Positions 1 to 7,356 are shown, counted from the stretch's first letter. The stretch is DNA of 8,626 nucleotides from Candidatus Zhuqueibacterota bacterium 4484_188 (GCA_002049825.1 MVCZ01000075.1:1-8626); one strand, 5' to 3'. A program made the numbers and translations. The notes: generated by a model from the letters alone, not told the origin.

Positions 1-32
1 AGGCTTCGTCGTTTCACTCCTCGCAATGACGG
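1..32. repeat. partial dispersed intergenic repeat (GCGAGGAG/CGACGAAGC type)
   Basis: On the minus strand these bases read GTCATTGCGAGGAG followed by TGAAACGACGAAGCCT. This closely resembles the short repeat 'GTCATTGCGAGGAGCGAAGCGACGAAGC...' that I recall as scattered many times between genes in environmental bacteria. It is cut by the left window edge, so its full length and copy number cannot be seen. It lies just downstream of the convergent end of the CheR-like gene, which is a typical site for such repeats. The match is from memory; no second copy is present in this window. Confidence 0.5.
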
Positions 33-95
33 CGTACTTACCTTTTCAACCGTGATTGAGGTCTTACATGATGTCAGTGACATTTCTTTCATGAT

Positions 96-1262
96 TCATT
101 GTAGTACATTTTGGTTTATGCTTCTTAAAAAGGAAATTAATTGTGAGACGGAAAGTGCCTGGTCGACCGTTGTGGCAGCAATCGCCGCACGGGGCATCTG
201 GTCAGCCAAAGCGGTAGAGGGATCCTGTACGACGGTGTACCCACCGTGTTTTTTTATCGTGTGCAACCCGCTACTCCCATCCCGGTTTGCGCCGCTGAAG
301 ATAATACCGATAAGTTTATCACCATAAACCTCCGCTGCGGTTTCGAACAACACGTCGATAGCCGGGCGTGCGTAATTTACTTTTTCCGAAACAGAGAGCG
401 AAAATGTGTGGTCATTTTCTACCAGCAGATGATAGTCCGGCGGCGCCAGGTAAATAGTTCCGGCTTTGATTGGCTCTTTGTCTTCTGCCTGTTTCACCGG
501 AAGCGGTGAGATGCTCCCCAGAAACTCGGTCAGATGGTTCTGCGAATCCGTCAAGCTATCGCTGAAAAGCTCAAAAACGCGATCCTGCAAATCACGGTTA
601 AAATAAATCAATACATTCCGGCACAAAATTAAATGCATCTCACCAAAAACCGAGTCGGTTACCAGGTTGTGGTCGGCAAACACAATATTTTCATTTAATG
701 ATTTTTTGATTATTGCAGAATCATAACCGGCAGTATAGTAATCCGCAAAGGACTCCACGCCACCGGATTTTTGATAATTGAGCGTATATTCCTGGATTCG
801 GTCAACCGGAAAAATACCATCTTTTGCCTTTTGTAGCACCGCCTGGTTGAAATCGGTGGCGTAAATGAGCGTTTTTTCGTACAATCCTTCTTCCTGTAGC
901 AAAATTGCCAGCGAATACACCTCTTCACCGGTAGAACACCCGGCTACCCAGATTTTAACCGCCGGGAGTTTTTTCAATTCCGGTAATACTTTTGTGCGCA
1001 GTGCCCTGAAAAACGAAGGATTACGAAACATTTCGGTTGTGTTGATCGAGAGGTCTTGCAGAAGCCGCTCGAAAAAATTGATGTCATACAATATTTTATG
1101 TTGCAGATGCGAAATGCTTTCCAGCCCATCCCTGGAAATGCGCTGGGCAATTCGCCGTTTGAGCGAAGCTCTGGCGTACCGCCGAAAGTCGTATCCGTAT
1201 TTCAGGTAAATCGATTCCAGTAAAAGCCGAACTTCAATATTTTCCGGGGTAACGCTTTCCAT
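96..1262 (-). CDS. CheR-type methyltransferase fused in frame to a truncated CheB methylesterase domain
   Basis: Numbered from the ATG at 1262 (388 aa). The N-terminal part is CheR, the SAM-dependent methyltransferase that methylates glutamates on receptor-like partners. It shows NTTEMFR (74-80), the SAM loop WVAGCSTGEE (105-114), an acidic residue after strand 2 in YATDFN (D137) and LILCRNVLIYFN (211-222). At about residue 238 (bases 540-552) CheR breaks off before its usual last strands ('GGFLxLGxxE') and continues directly as CheB: HLTEFL, SPLPV, APPDYHLLVE (273-282), NYARPAIDVLFE (from 296) and SGANRDG (323-329, with the family's catalytic Asp at 328). The CheB N-terminal piece with the catalytic Ser ('GxSxGG') and His ('VQH') is absent, so esterase activity is not expected. 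The start is uncertain. A TTG at 1289 would overlap the kinase, while tandem ATGs at 1265 and 1262 follow GAGGA (1270-1266), and I prefer 1262. It probably shares the kinase's transcript. It is either a deletion-derived pseudogene or chimera, or an assembly error. Confidence 0.85.
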   Translation of the reverse strand: MESVTPENIEVRLLLESIYLKYGYDFRRYARASLKRRIAQRISRDGLESISHLQHKILYDINFFERLLQDLSINTTEMFRNPSFFRALRTKVLPELKKLPAVKIWVAGCSTGEEVYSLAILLQEEGLYEKTLIYATDFNQAVLQKAKDGIFPVDRIQEYTLNYQKSGGVESFADYYTAGYDSAIIKKSLNENIVFADHNLVTDSVFGEMHLILCRNVLIYFNRDLQDRVFELFSDSLTDSQNHLTEFLGSISPLPVKQAEDKEPIKAGTIYLAPPDYHLLVENDHTFSLSVSEKVNYARPAIDVLFETAAEVYGDKLIGIIFSGANRDGSSGLHTIKKHGGYTVVQDPSTALADQMPRAAIAATTVDQALSVSQLISFLRSINQNVLQ

Positions 1263-1273
1263 CATTCCTCGTT

Positions 1274-4200
1274 CTACTGGTATAGCCAAACTCTTAAAAG
1301 TGTTAACAAATGATTCAATTCAACCGGCTTGGAAACATAATCGCTTGCGCCGGCAGTAATACATTTTTCTTTATCGCCTTTCATCGCTTTAGCAGTGAGG
1401 GCAATAATGGGCAGTTTGTGGAACCTTTCCTGCCGGCGAATTTCCCGCATCGCCTGGTAACCGTCCATTTCCGGCATCATGATATCCATCAGCACCAGAT
1501 TTATTTCCGGATTATCCCGGAGTTTTTCTATTCCCTCTTTACCGTTTTTTGCAATCATAACATGCATTCCCTTTTGTTCCAGGAAATTCGAGAGCGCAAA
1601 GGCATTGCGCATGTCATCGTCAACCAGCAGAATTTTTTTGCCCTGCAGAATGGTTTCTTTATCGTGTACCATCCGGATGATTTTTTGTTTTTCAGGGGGC
1701 AAGTCAGTTTCAACACGGTGCAGAAACAGGCTGGTTTCGTCCAGAAGCCGCTGGGCGGAATTTTCTCCCTTGATGATGACGCGCTCAGTTAGGTGCTGCA
1801 GCATGGTTTTTTCTTTGCGGGAAAGGTCTCTTCCGGTATGAACGATTATGGGAGGCGTTTCCACCCGGTCTTCTTTCTTTAATTTTTCCAACAGTTCAAA
1901 ACCGGAAATGTCGGAGAGCCCCAGGTCTAAAATCATACAATCAAACGATTCGGTTTCCAGCAGTTTCAGGGCTTCCATGCCCGAGGAGACGGCGGTAGTT
2001 TCCACATCACCGTTTCCGACTAGTTGAACGATGCTTTCCCGCTCAATCTGATTATCTTCAACAAGCAAAAGTTTTTTTACATCACGGGAAACAAAGGAGT
2101 TGATTTTTTGAAACGCACTGTTTGTTTCGGCGAGATCAATTGGAGTTCGCAAAATACCGAGGGCACCCATCCGGGTGGCTTCTTTCCCGGATTCCGCATC
2201 CGAAATCACATGAACCGGAATATGACGGCATCGAGGATTTTCTTTTAATTTTTGCAGTGTTGAAAAACCTTGGTTGTCCGGCAAATCCAAATTAATAATA
2301 ATTGCTGTCGGTACATATTTTTCAACCAAAGCCAGACCGGCGGTTCCACTGCTTGCATACAGATGTTTAAATCCATTTTCTTTGGCAACGTTTTGCAGGA
2401 GCCGCGCCATCTCCGGTCGCGGTTCGATAATCAGAACGGAATGGTCACCTGGTAGCAGAGAATTACGATCGTCGGCTAATTCCGGTGGCGGAAGTTTAAT
2501 TTTGTTTTCACTGCTATTCCCGGCAATTTGATTGGTTTCCTTTTCTCCATTATTTGGATTGCTTCCGGCAATCTTTTCAGGATGCACCGATGATTTACTG
2601 TCTGTTTCAATGCAATTCGGGTCCTCAATCGATTCCGGCAAATATAGGGTGAAGGTACTTCCCTTTCCCTCTTTGCTTTGCAAATGAATTTCACCACCCA
2701 ACAGCCGGGTCAGTTCCCGGGAGATGGAAAGCCCCAGACCGGTGCCACCGAATTTCCGCTGGGTGGTTCCGTCTGCTTGCCGGAATGCTTCGAAAATCAA
2801 TTGCTGCTTATCTGCCGGGATACCAATACCGGTGTCGCTGACCGAAAAAGCAATACACCTATGCCCGTTTGAACCAGCGTGTTTTCGTTTCATCCGTCCA
2901 TTGGGTGTGTGGATTTTAACCATCACCCCGCCCTTTTCGGTAAATTTAATTGCGTTGGAGACCAGGTTTTTCAGCACCTGTTCAATCCGCTGCTGATCGC
3001 TTATAAGAGTTTTGGGTGCGGTTTTCGCCACTTTCACAGCAAAAGTTAAACCCTTCTGTCCGGCAACCGAGGAAAATTCATGCTGCAAGTGCGCGGCAAT
3101 ATCGCCTACATCCACCCGATCGATTAGCAGTTCCAGTTTCCCGGCTTCAACTTTCGACAAGTCTAAAATATCGTTAATTAAACGCAGCAGGTCGCTGCCG
3201 GCGCCGTGAATGGTCCGGGCAAATTTCACCTGGTTTTCGGTAAGATTTCCGTCTTTATTGTCTGCTAACAGCTTCGATAGTATTAAGAGGCTGTTTAAGG
3301 GTGTTCGCAATTCATGGGACATGTTTGCCAGGAATTCCGATTTGTATCGATTCGATTGCTCAAGCGCCCGGGCTTTCTCTTCCACCTGTTTCTGCGCTTT
3401 TTCCAGGTCTTCGTTTTTCTTGCGAAGCATTTGTTTCTGCTGCTGCAACATTTTTGCCTGCTCTTCCAACTCTTCATTGGTTTGCTGCAATTCTTCCTGC
3501 TGGGCTTGCAAACGGCTTTCGGATTCCCTGAGTGCACGAGTCTGCTCTTCCAACTGTTCATTTACCAGGCGAAGCTCTTCCTGCTGGCGCTGAAGTTCTT
3601 CGGCTTTCTGCTGGGAGTCCTCCAATGCCCGCTCTAATTTTTGGTGAGACCAAGCATTAACAAAGTTGATTGAGATGATTTCGGTGACCCGTTCTAAAAA
3701 CTGAAGTTGCAGTTCGGAAGGATAGCCGAAGGAACCTAATTCGATCACACCGATCACCTGGTTATCATAGAGAAATGGTGAGATATAGATTGAATCCGGT
3801 TTCTGCTCTCCTAATCCAGAATTTATTTGCAAATAATTATTAGGAACATCCGTCAGGAGAATGCTTTTCTTCTCAAACGCCGCCTGCCCGACCAATCCTT
3901 CGCCAATTTCAAACTCAGTCGTGTAGCTTCTTTGCCCCTTTATCGCATATCCGGAAGTGAGTTTCAGTTTCCCATTCTCTCCGAGCAAATAAATTGCCGC
4001 AATCTGAACGTTCAAATATCGGGCTAAGAAGTTGATAACATTATGCGCCAACTTTTCGACCACAAGTTCTCCCCGCATGTGGTCGTTCAGTTCTGCTTGT
4101 CCGGTTTTGAACCAGTTCTCATTTTCAATTTCCCGTATCCCGGTTTTAATCTTTTCAATCATTCTGTTGATTGCTTTTCCCAGTTTACCAATCTCATCTG

Positions 4201-4831
4201 ATCTATCACTTTTAAAGCGGATCTGGTAGTTTCCATCTGATATTTGCTTAACTATCTCCACTAAATTTAATAAGGGAACCGTAACTATTTTTTGCAGCTT
4301 GATCACAATCAAAAAAGCAATAAGTGTCGCCAACAGAACAGTAAAAAAAATCATGATAAAATATCGGTTAGAGCGGGAATTCAATGATTCGAGATCGCTT
4401 TTAATATAAATGCTGCCAATCTGCTCGTTTCCGGCATTAACCGGTAAAGTGACCATACAATAGAGGCTGGTAAAATTCAATCGTTTGTTTCTGGGTTTCA
4501 AAGGAAAATTTTCTTCGGCTCCCTGTCGTTGGTACTTAGCAAATAACACACCTTGGTGATTGTAAATAGCCGCTGCGATAATGTTTCTCTGGGTACGTAA
4601 AACAGATAAGCATTTTCCGGCATTATTCCGGTCGGCAGAAAGTAAGGCAGAGCGACTGTGATCTATCAGCATCCGGGCCAAATTTTCAGTATTATTTGCT
4701 AACTCCTTTTTATAGATAGATCTTTCATTTAAAATAAAAAAGATGCCTGCTATGAAAAAGGAAATTGTAGTAGTAGCCATTATGATAAATGTTATCTTCC
4801 GCTTAATCGAAATGTTGCTGGTATCAAACAT
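1274..4831 (-). CDS. membrane hybrid sensor histidine kinase: CHASE8-like, HAMP, GAF, HisKA, HATPase, three receivers
   Basis: This 1185-residue inner-membrane kinase autophosphorylates on His and passes phosphate to its own receivers. Membrane helices lie at about 13-35 and 157-178. Between them is a ~120-residue periplasmic sensor with CHASE8-like features (SALLSADRNNAGKCLSVL, AAAIYNHQGVLFAKY). Then follow HAMP (~179-232), GAF (~255-392) and a heptad-rich coiled coil (~395-495). HisKA carries SHELRTPLN with H506. The HATPase has an N box around N622, DTGIGI (666-671) and GGTGLGL (695-701). A polar linker (~735-795) precedes three receivers. Rec1 (~798-913) is degenerate, with Asn847 at the phosphorylation site. 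Rec2 (~919-1035) has E925/D926, D969, T999 and K1021. Rec3 (~1066-1182) has D1071/D1072, D1116, T1146 and K1168 and looks fully functional. The ATG at 4831 has a modest AAAGAGA upstream. Kinases of this architecture commonly sit beside CheR and CheB genes, as here. The ligand is unknown, and no separate output regulator is visible. Confidence 0.95.
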   Translation of the reverse strand: MFDTSNISIKRKITFIIMATTTISFFIAGIFFILNERSIYKKELANNTENLARMLIDHSRSALLSADRNNAGKCLSVLRTQRNIIAAAIYNHQGVLFAKYQRQGAEENFPLKPRNKRLNFTSLYCMVTLPVNAGNEQIGSIYIKSDLESLNSRSNRYFIMIFFTVLLATLIAFLIVIKLQKIVTVPLLNLVEIVKQISDGNYQIRFKSDRSDEIGKLGKAINRMIEKIKTGIREIENENWFKTGQAELNDHMRGELVVEKLAHNVINFLARYLNVQIAAIYLLGENGKLKLTSGYAIKGQRSYTTEFEIGEGLVGQAAFEKKSILLTDVPNNYLQINSGLGEQKPDSIYISPFLYDNQVIGVIELGSFGYPSELQLQFLERVTEIISINFVNAWSHQKLERALEDSQQKAEELQRQQEELRLVNEQLEEQTRALRESESRLQAQQEELQQTNEELEEQAKMLQQQKQMLRKKNEDLEKAQKQVEEKARALEQSNRYKSEFLANMSHELRTPLNSLLILSKLLADNKDGNLTENQVKFARTIHGAGSDLLRLINDILDLSKVEAGKLELLIDRVDVGDIAAHLQHEFSSVAGQKGLTFAVKVAKTAPKTLISDQQRIEQVLKNLVSNAIKFTEKGGVMVKIHTPNGRMKRKHAGSNGHRCIAFSVSDTGIGIPADKQQLIFEAFRQADGTTQRKFGGTGLGLSISRELTRLLGGEIHLQSKEGKGSTFTLYLPESIEDPNCIETDSKSSVHPEKIAGSNPNNGEKETNQIAGNSSENKIKLPPPELADDRNSLLPGDHSVLIIEPRPEMARLLQNVAKENGFKHLYASSGTAGLALVEKYVPTAIIINLDLPDNQGFSTLQKLKENPRCRHIPVHVISDAESGKEATRMGALGILRTPIDLAETNSAFQKINSFVSRDVKKLLLVEDNQIERESIVQLVGNGDVETTAVSSGMEALKLLETESFDCMILDLGLSDISGFELLEKLKKEDRVETPPIIVHTGRDLSRKEKTMLQHLTERVIIKGENSAQRLLDETSLFLHRVETDLPPEKQKIIRMVHDKETILQGKKILLVDDDMRNAFALSNFLEQKGMHVMIAKNGKEGIEKLRDNPEINLVLMDIMMPEMDGYQAMREIRRQERFHKLPIIALTAKAMKGDKEKCITAGASDYVSKPVELNHLLTLLRVWLYQ
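3458..3595 (-). repeat. imperfect 84-base-period repeat encoding the kinase signalling coiled coil
   Basis: Two 54-base copies (3542-3595 and 3458-3511) encode LQRQQEELRLVNEQLEEQ (413-430) and LQAQQEELQQTNEELEEQ (441-458). They start exactly 28 residues apart, which is four heptads, so the periodicity keeps the helix register. They lie in the long helix joining the GAF and HisKA domains. The similarity is visible in the DNA as well (CTGCTCTTCCAACT on the plus strand at both copies), suggesting duplication or strong constraint. Confidence 0.7.
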
Positions 4832-5164
4832 TTTAAATCTCTTTAAATTTTTACCTTTTTGCTGAAATTCTATCTTTCACCGGCTAAACCTTTTATATTT
4901 AACAGCGCATGGTGAGAATTTTTTCAGACTGAAACCGGGGAGATTGCCTTAAAAAATTCAAATAAAATTTGTAGATTGATAGGTTCATACATACTTCCCT
5001 GTCTTCTGCTGCCTCCCTGGCTTGAAAAACATACTTGAGCTATTTTTATCTTTCGTTACCGGACTTTATTCCCTTTTTTCGTTGCACATACCGTTTTTTC
5101 AAGTATATTTATTGAGCAGTACGGACGGATTGTTTACTTATGAATAAAGAAAACGGGAGCAGAA
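4832..5164. other. 333-base divergent intergenic region between kinase and PLP-enzyme genes
   Basis: This AT-rich region separates the leftward kinase from the rightward PLP enzyme and must hold promoters for both. The side facing the PLP gene has a plausible promoter, listed separately. On the minus strand a TATAAA sits around 4892-4897 and could serve the kinase, but no good -35 partner is visible. No riboswitch, RNA gene, strong hairpin or protein-coding ORF is recognisable. A 16-codon reading frame from ATG 5140 overlaps the PLP start out of frame and has no evident function. Confidence 0.6.
5082..5109 (+). promoter_or_regulatory. candidate sigma-70-like promoter for the PLP-enzyme gene
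   Basis: TTGCAC (5082-5087) and TATATT (5104-5109) are separated by 16 bases and lie about 55 bases before the start codon of the PLP-enzyme gene. The match is reasonable but such pairs occur by chance in AT-rich DNA, and the promoter rules of this organism are unknown. Confidence 0.35.
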
Positions 5165-6514
5165 ATGGAACAATGGAATTGGAAGATTGAAAATGAAGAT
5201 TACAACCGGCGAACGATCAATCGATGTAAAAAGCACAGGATTGTTTTGCCTACCTTCGAGCAGATGAAGAAACCGGAAACCATTCCGGAAAAAATACCCA
5301 GGGAAGTCACCGGTGTGAAAGCGCGGATTGTCGGGCTGGTGGGTAAATTTTTCCCCACCGGTGCCCACAAAGTGGGCGCAACCTACGGCTGCCTGGCACC
5401 CTATTTAGTCGCCGGTCGTTTCAATCCTGATTACCACAAGGCGGTGTGGCCCAGCACCGGGAATTATTGCCGCGGCGGTGTTTTTAATTCGGCGCTGATG
5501 GATGTGCACGCGGTAGCAATTTTGCCGGAAGAAATGAGCCAGGAACGCTTTGATTGGTTGCGCGAAAAAGGGGCCGAGGTATATGCCACTCCCGGCTGCG
5601 AGAGCAACGTGAAAGAAATTTACGACAAGTGTCATGAATTGGAAGCGGAAAGTGATGAATATCTTATTTTCAACCAATTCGACCAGTTCGGGAATGCCAT
5701 CTGGCATTATGAGGTGACCGGTTACACCATCGAACAGCTTTTTCATAAAATTCGTCGGGAAGGAGAGCACCTGAGCGGTTATGTAAGCGCCACCGGCTCG
5801 GCGGGAACTATTGCTGCGGGCGATTACCTGCGCGAGAAATTCCCGCTACTTAAAGTGGTTGGTGCGGAAGCATTGCAGTGTCCCACTCTGTTGATGAATG
5901 GTTTTGGCGGGCACCGCATAGAGGGAATCGGGGACAAGCATGTGCCCTGGATTCACAATGTGAAGAACACCGATGCCATCACCGCAATCGACGATGAAGA
6001 ATCGCTGCGACTGCTGCGGCTGTTCAACGAACCGGAGGGGCAACAATGGCTCATTGAACAGGGAGCCCCGGAGGAAGCAGTTCGCAAACTGCCCTATCTG
6101 GGCATTTCATCCTGCGCCAACCTGTTAGCTTCGATCAAGCTGGCAAAATATTTCGAGATGAAAGAAAACGATGTCATCTTTACCATCTTTACCGATTCGG
6201 TGGAGCTGTATTATTCCCGCCTGGAAGAAATGAACCGTGACTGGGGCGCTTATTCAAGCCGGCAGGCAGCTTTGGATTGGGGCAACGTTGTTCAAAAACA
6301 AAAAATCGATTTTTTCAAAGAACTGTCCTTTTACGACAAAAAAACAATTCACAACCTGAAATATTTTACCTGGGTAGAACAGCAAGGGAAAGACGTGGAA
6401 GACTTGAACGCGCAGTGGTACCGGGAAGATTACTGGAAAGAGCGCTTCAGCATCGTGCCGGAATGGGACCGGTTGATTGAGCGGTTCAATCAAAAAGCCG
6501 GGGTTCGGATTTAG
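5165..6514 (+). CDS. PLP-dependent fold-type II enzyme (cysteine synthase / tryptophan synthase beta-like lyase/thiolase family)
   Basis: This 449-residue cytoplasmic protein belongs to the fold-type II PLP enzymes. K69 in PTGAHKVGAT is the likely Schiff-base lysine, as in the GAHK motif of tryptophan synthase beta. STGNYCRGG (97-105) matches the substrate/cofactor loop of cysteine synthases. ATGSAGTIAAG (209-219) is the glycine-rich phosphate-binding loop. ALQCPTLLMNGFGGHRIEGIG (235-255) and FTDSVELYYSRL (342-353) look like conserved family segments. The family is usually annotated only as 'PLP-dependent lyase/thiolase' or cysteine synthase; the substrate is not predictable here. The start is supported by GGGAG (5155-5159) five bases upstream. 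In relatives as I recall them, about 45 residues (including a stretch like 'LWDxNPLNLFRITW') separate IPEKI from the 'P.E.TGVKARI' block. Here IPEKI (40-44) runs straight into PREVTGVKARI, so an internal in-frame deletion is possible. The catalytic motifs are intact. Confidence 0.85.
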   Translation: MEQWNWKIENEDYNRRTINRCKKHRIVLPTFEQMKKPETIPEKIPREVTGVKARIVGLVGKFFPTGAHKVGATYGCLAPYLVAGRFNPDYHKAVWPSTGNYCRGGVFNSALMDVHAVAILPEEMSQERFDWLREKGAEVYATPGCESNVKEIYDKCHELEAESDEYLIFNQFDQFGNAIWHYEVTGYTIEQLFHKIRREGEHLSGYVSATGSAGTIAAGDYLREKFPLLKVVGAEALQCPTLLMNGFGGHRIEGIGDKHVPWIHNVKNTDAITAIDDEESLRLLRLFNEPEGQQWLIEQGAPEEAVRKLPYLGISSCANLLASIKLAKYFEMKENDVIFTIFTDSVELYYSRLEEMNRDWGAYSSRQAALDWGNVVQKQKIDFFKELSFYDKKTIHNLKYFTWVEQQGKDVEDLNAQWYREDYWKERFSIVPEWDRLIERFNQKAGVRI

Positions 6515-6592
6515 TCAGGCAATCTGGGCGGATAACCAGCTTTTTCAATCCGAATGCCGGTTTAGCGGAAAGAAGAAGCGCCCGGACTATTA

Positions 6593-6609
6593 AAAAGGAA
6601 ATTCCTTTT
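6593..6609. repeat. short perfect inverted repeat after the PLP-enzyme gene
   Basis: AAAAGGAA (6593-6600) and TTCCTTTT (6602-6609) are exact inverted copies around a single A. As RNA only about six pairs could form around a small loop, and no run of T follows, so it is a weak candidate for a terminator. It could equally be a protein-binding site or chance. Confidence 0.3.
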
Positions 6610-6651
6610 CAACAAGGGCAGCAAGAGTTTTTACCCATTAATCTGAACTTT

Positions 6652-6681
6652 TTGTTTGATATATTGTATGTACAATATAAC
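6652..6681 (+). promoter_or_regulatory. toxin-antitoxin promoter with palindromic operator
   Basis: TATATTGTA (6660-6668) and TACAATATA (6671-6679) form a perfect inverted repeat with 9-base arms and a 2-base centre, 19 bases before the antitoxin start codon. A possible promoter, TTGTTT (6652-6657) and TATAAC (6676-6681) with 18-base spacing, brackets the palindrome. Ribbon-helix-helix antitoxins typically bind such palindromes to repress their own operon, so this is the expected operator. The palindrome is directly visible; binding is inference. Confidence 0.65.
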
Positions 6682-6697
6682 ATTCCTTGAGGAAATT

Positions 6698-6946
6698 ATG
6701 GCAGGACAAATGATTATTCGAATTGATGCGAAGACAAAATCGAAGCTGAACCAATTAGCAAAATCCGAGGGAAAAACCAGCAGCCAGATTGTGCGTGAAC
6801 TTATTGGTGAATACATTCAGGAAAGAGACATTGGAGCATATATTGATGATTTATGGGATCGCATCGGAAATAAATTAAGAGAACGGGGTGTCGTCGAGGC
6901 GGATATCCAAAGAGCGATTAAAGAACTGAGATTGACAAAAGAATGA
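6698..6946 (+). CDS. ribbon-helix-helix (CopG/Arc-like) antitoxin
   Basis: This 82-residue protein is the likely antitoxin and autorepressor of a type II toxin-antitoxin pair. Residues 5-42 have the ribbon-helix-helix pattern: a short strand MIIRIDAKTKSKLNQLA, a turn with EGKTSSQIVREL, then a second helix. The charged C-terminal part (43-82) is the likely toxin-neutralising region. I chose the ATG at 6698 because GAGGAA (6689-6694) precedes it and because the alternative ATG at 6656 would place the operator palindrome inside the coding region. It overlaps the PIN gene downstream through ATGA, implying translational coupling. The DNA is visibly AT-richer than the upstream PLP gene, consistent with acquisition by transfer. 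Confidence 0.85.
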   Translation: MAGQMIIRIDAKTKSKLNQLAKSEGKTSSQIVRELIGEYIQERDIGAYIDDLWDRIGNKLRERGVVEADIQRAIKELRLTKE

Positions 6947-7356
6947 GGGTGGTAATTGATACGAATGTTTTCATTTCTTCCTTCTTCGGGGGTAATCCAC
7001 GGAAAATAGTAGAATTGTGGAAAAATGGAGAAATCACCCTTTGTGTGAATCGAGAAATAATAGAAGAGTATGTCGGTGTTCTTCAGCGTCTTGATTTCCA
7101 CAAAGAAGTTGAAATTGATGAACTGCTCTCTCTGTTTGCCAGGGGATTTAATTTACTGTTTTCTACTAAGAAATATAATCTGAAAATAGTTGAAAACGAT
7201 CCCGAGGACGATAAATTTTTTGAATGTGTTGTAAGCTTGAAAGCAAAATTTATAATTTCAGGCGATAAAGAAGTCTTATCCATTAAAAAATATATGGACA
7301 TTGATATCGTTACTCCGGTGGATTTTCTGAAAATGTTTAGTGAAATGAATAGATGA
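6943..7356 (+). CDS. PIN-domain toxin (putative toxin-antitoxin ribonuclease, COG1569-like)
   Basis: This 137-residue protein is a PIN-domain nuclease that presumably cleaves RNA with a divalent metal when not held by the antitoxin. Acidic residues expected in the active site are present: D6 in VVIDTNVF, E41/E42 in EIIEEYVGVL, D89/D90 in NDPEDDKFFE and D108 in FIISGDKEVL. This order and spacing match the 'putative toxin-antitoxin system toxin component, PIN family' group. The start ATG overlaps the antitoxin stop (ATGA at 6943-6946). Sampled 60-base rows in this gene are about 30-35% GC, against about 57-62% in rows sampled from the PLP gene upstream, which suggests a different origin. The RNA target is unknown. 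It appears full length with an intact catalytic set. Confidence 0.88.
   Translation: MRVVIDTNVFISSFFGGNPRKIVELWKNGEITLCVNREIIEEYVGVLQRLDFHKEVEIDELLSLFARGFNLLFSTKKYNLKIVENDPEDDKFFECVVSLKAKFIISGDKEVLSIKKYMDIDIVTPVDFLKMFSEMNR

Noticed and set aside
71..83. ATGTC-AGT-GACAT hairpin just past the CheR-like gene, considered as a terminator
   Set aside because: Only five pairs with a 3-base loop, low GC, and no T-run on the transcribed side.
1263..1289. TTG at 1289 as start of the CheR-like gene
   Set aside because: It lacks a well-spaced ribosome site and overlaps the kinase end, whereas the tandem ATGs at 1265/1262 follow GAGGA.
1310..1792. 160-codon plus-strand frame opposite the third receiver
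   Set aside because: The minus-strand receiver is clearly coding with conserved D, T and K residues; the plus frame has no recognisable domain.
3210..3593. Open plus-strand frame with many Cys and Ser residues opposite the kinase
   Set aside because: It is the antisense reading of the Gln/Glu-rich coiled coil; the composition is explained by the opposite strand and there is no family resemblance or ribosome site.
5140..5190. 16-codon frame overlapping the PLP-enzyme start
   Set aside because: It has no leader-peptide signature such as runs of one amino acid or an attenuator hairpin, so it is most likely chance.
6656..6697. Earlier ATG that would extend the antitoxin by 14 residues
   Set aside because: The added stretch is encoded by the operator palindrome, has no ribosome site and does not fit the RHH N-terminal strand; ATG 6698 has GAGGAA upstream.
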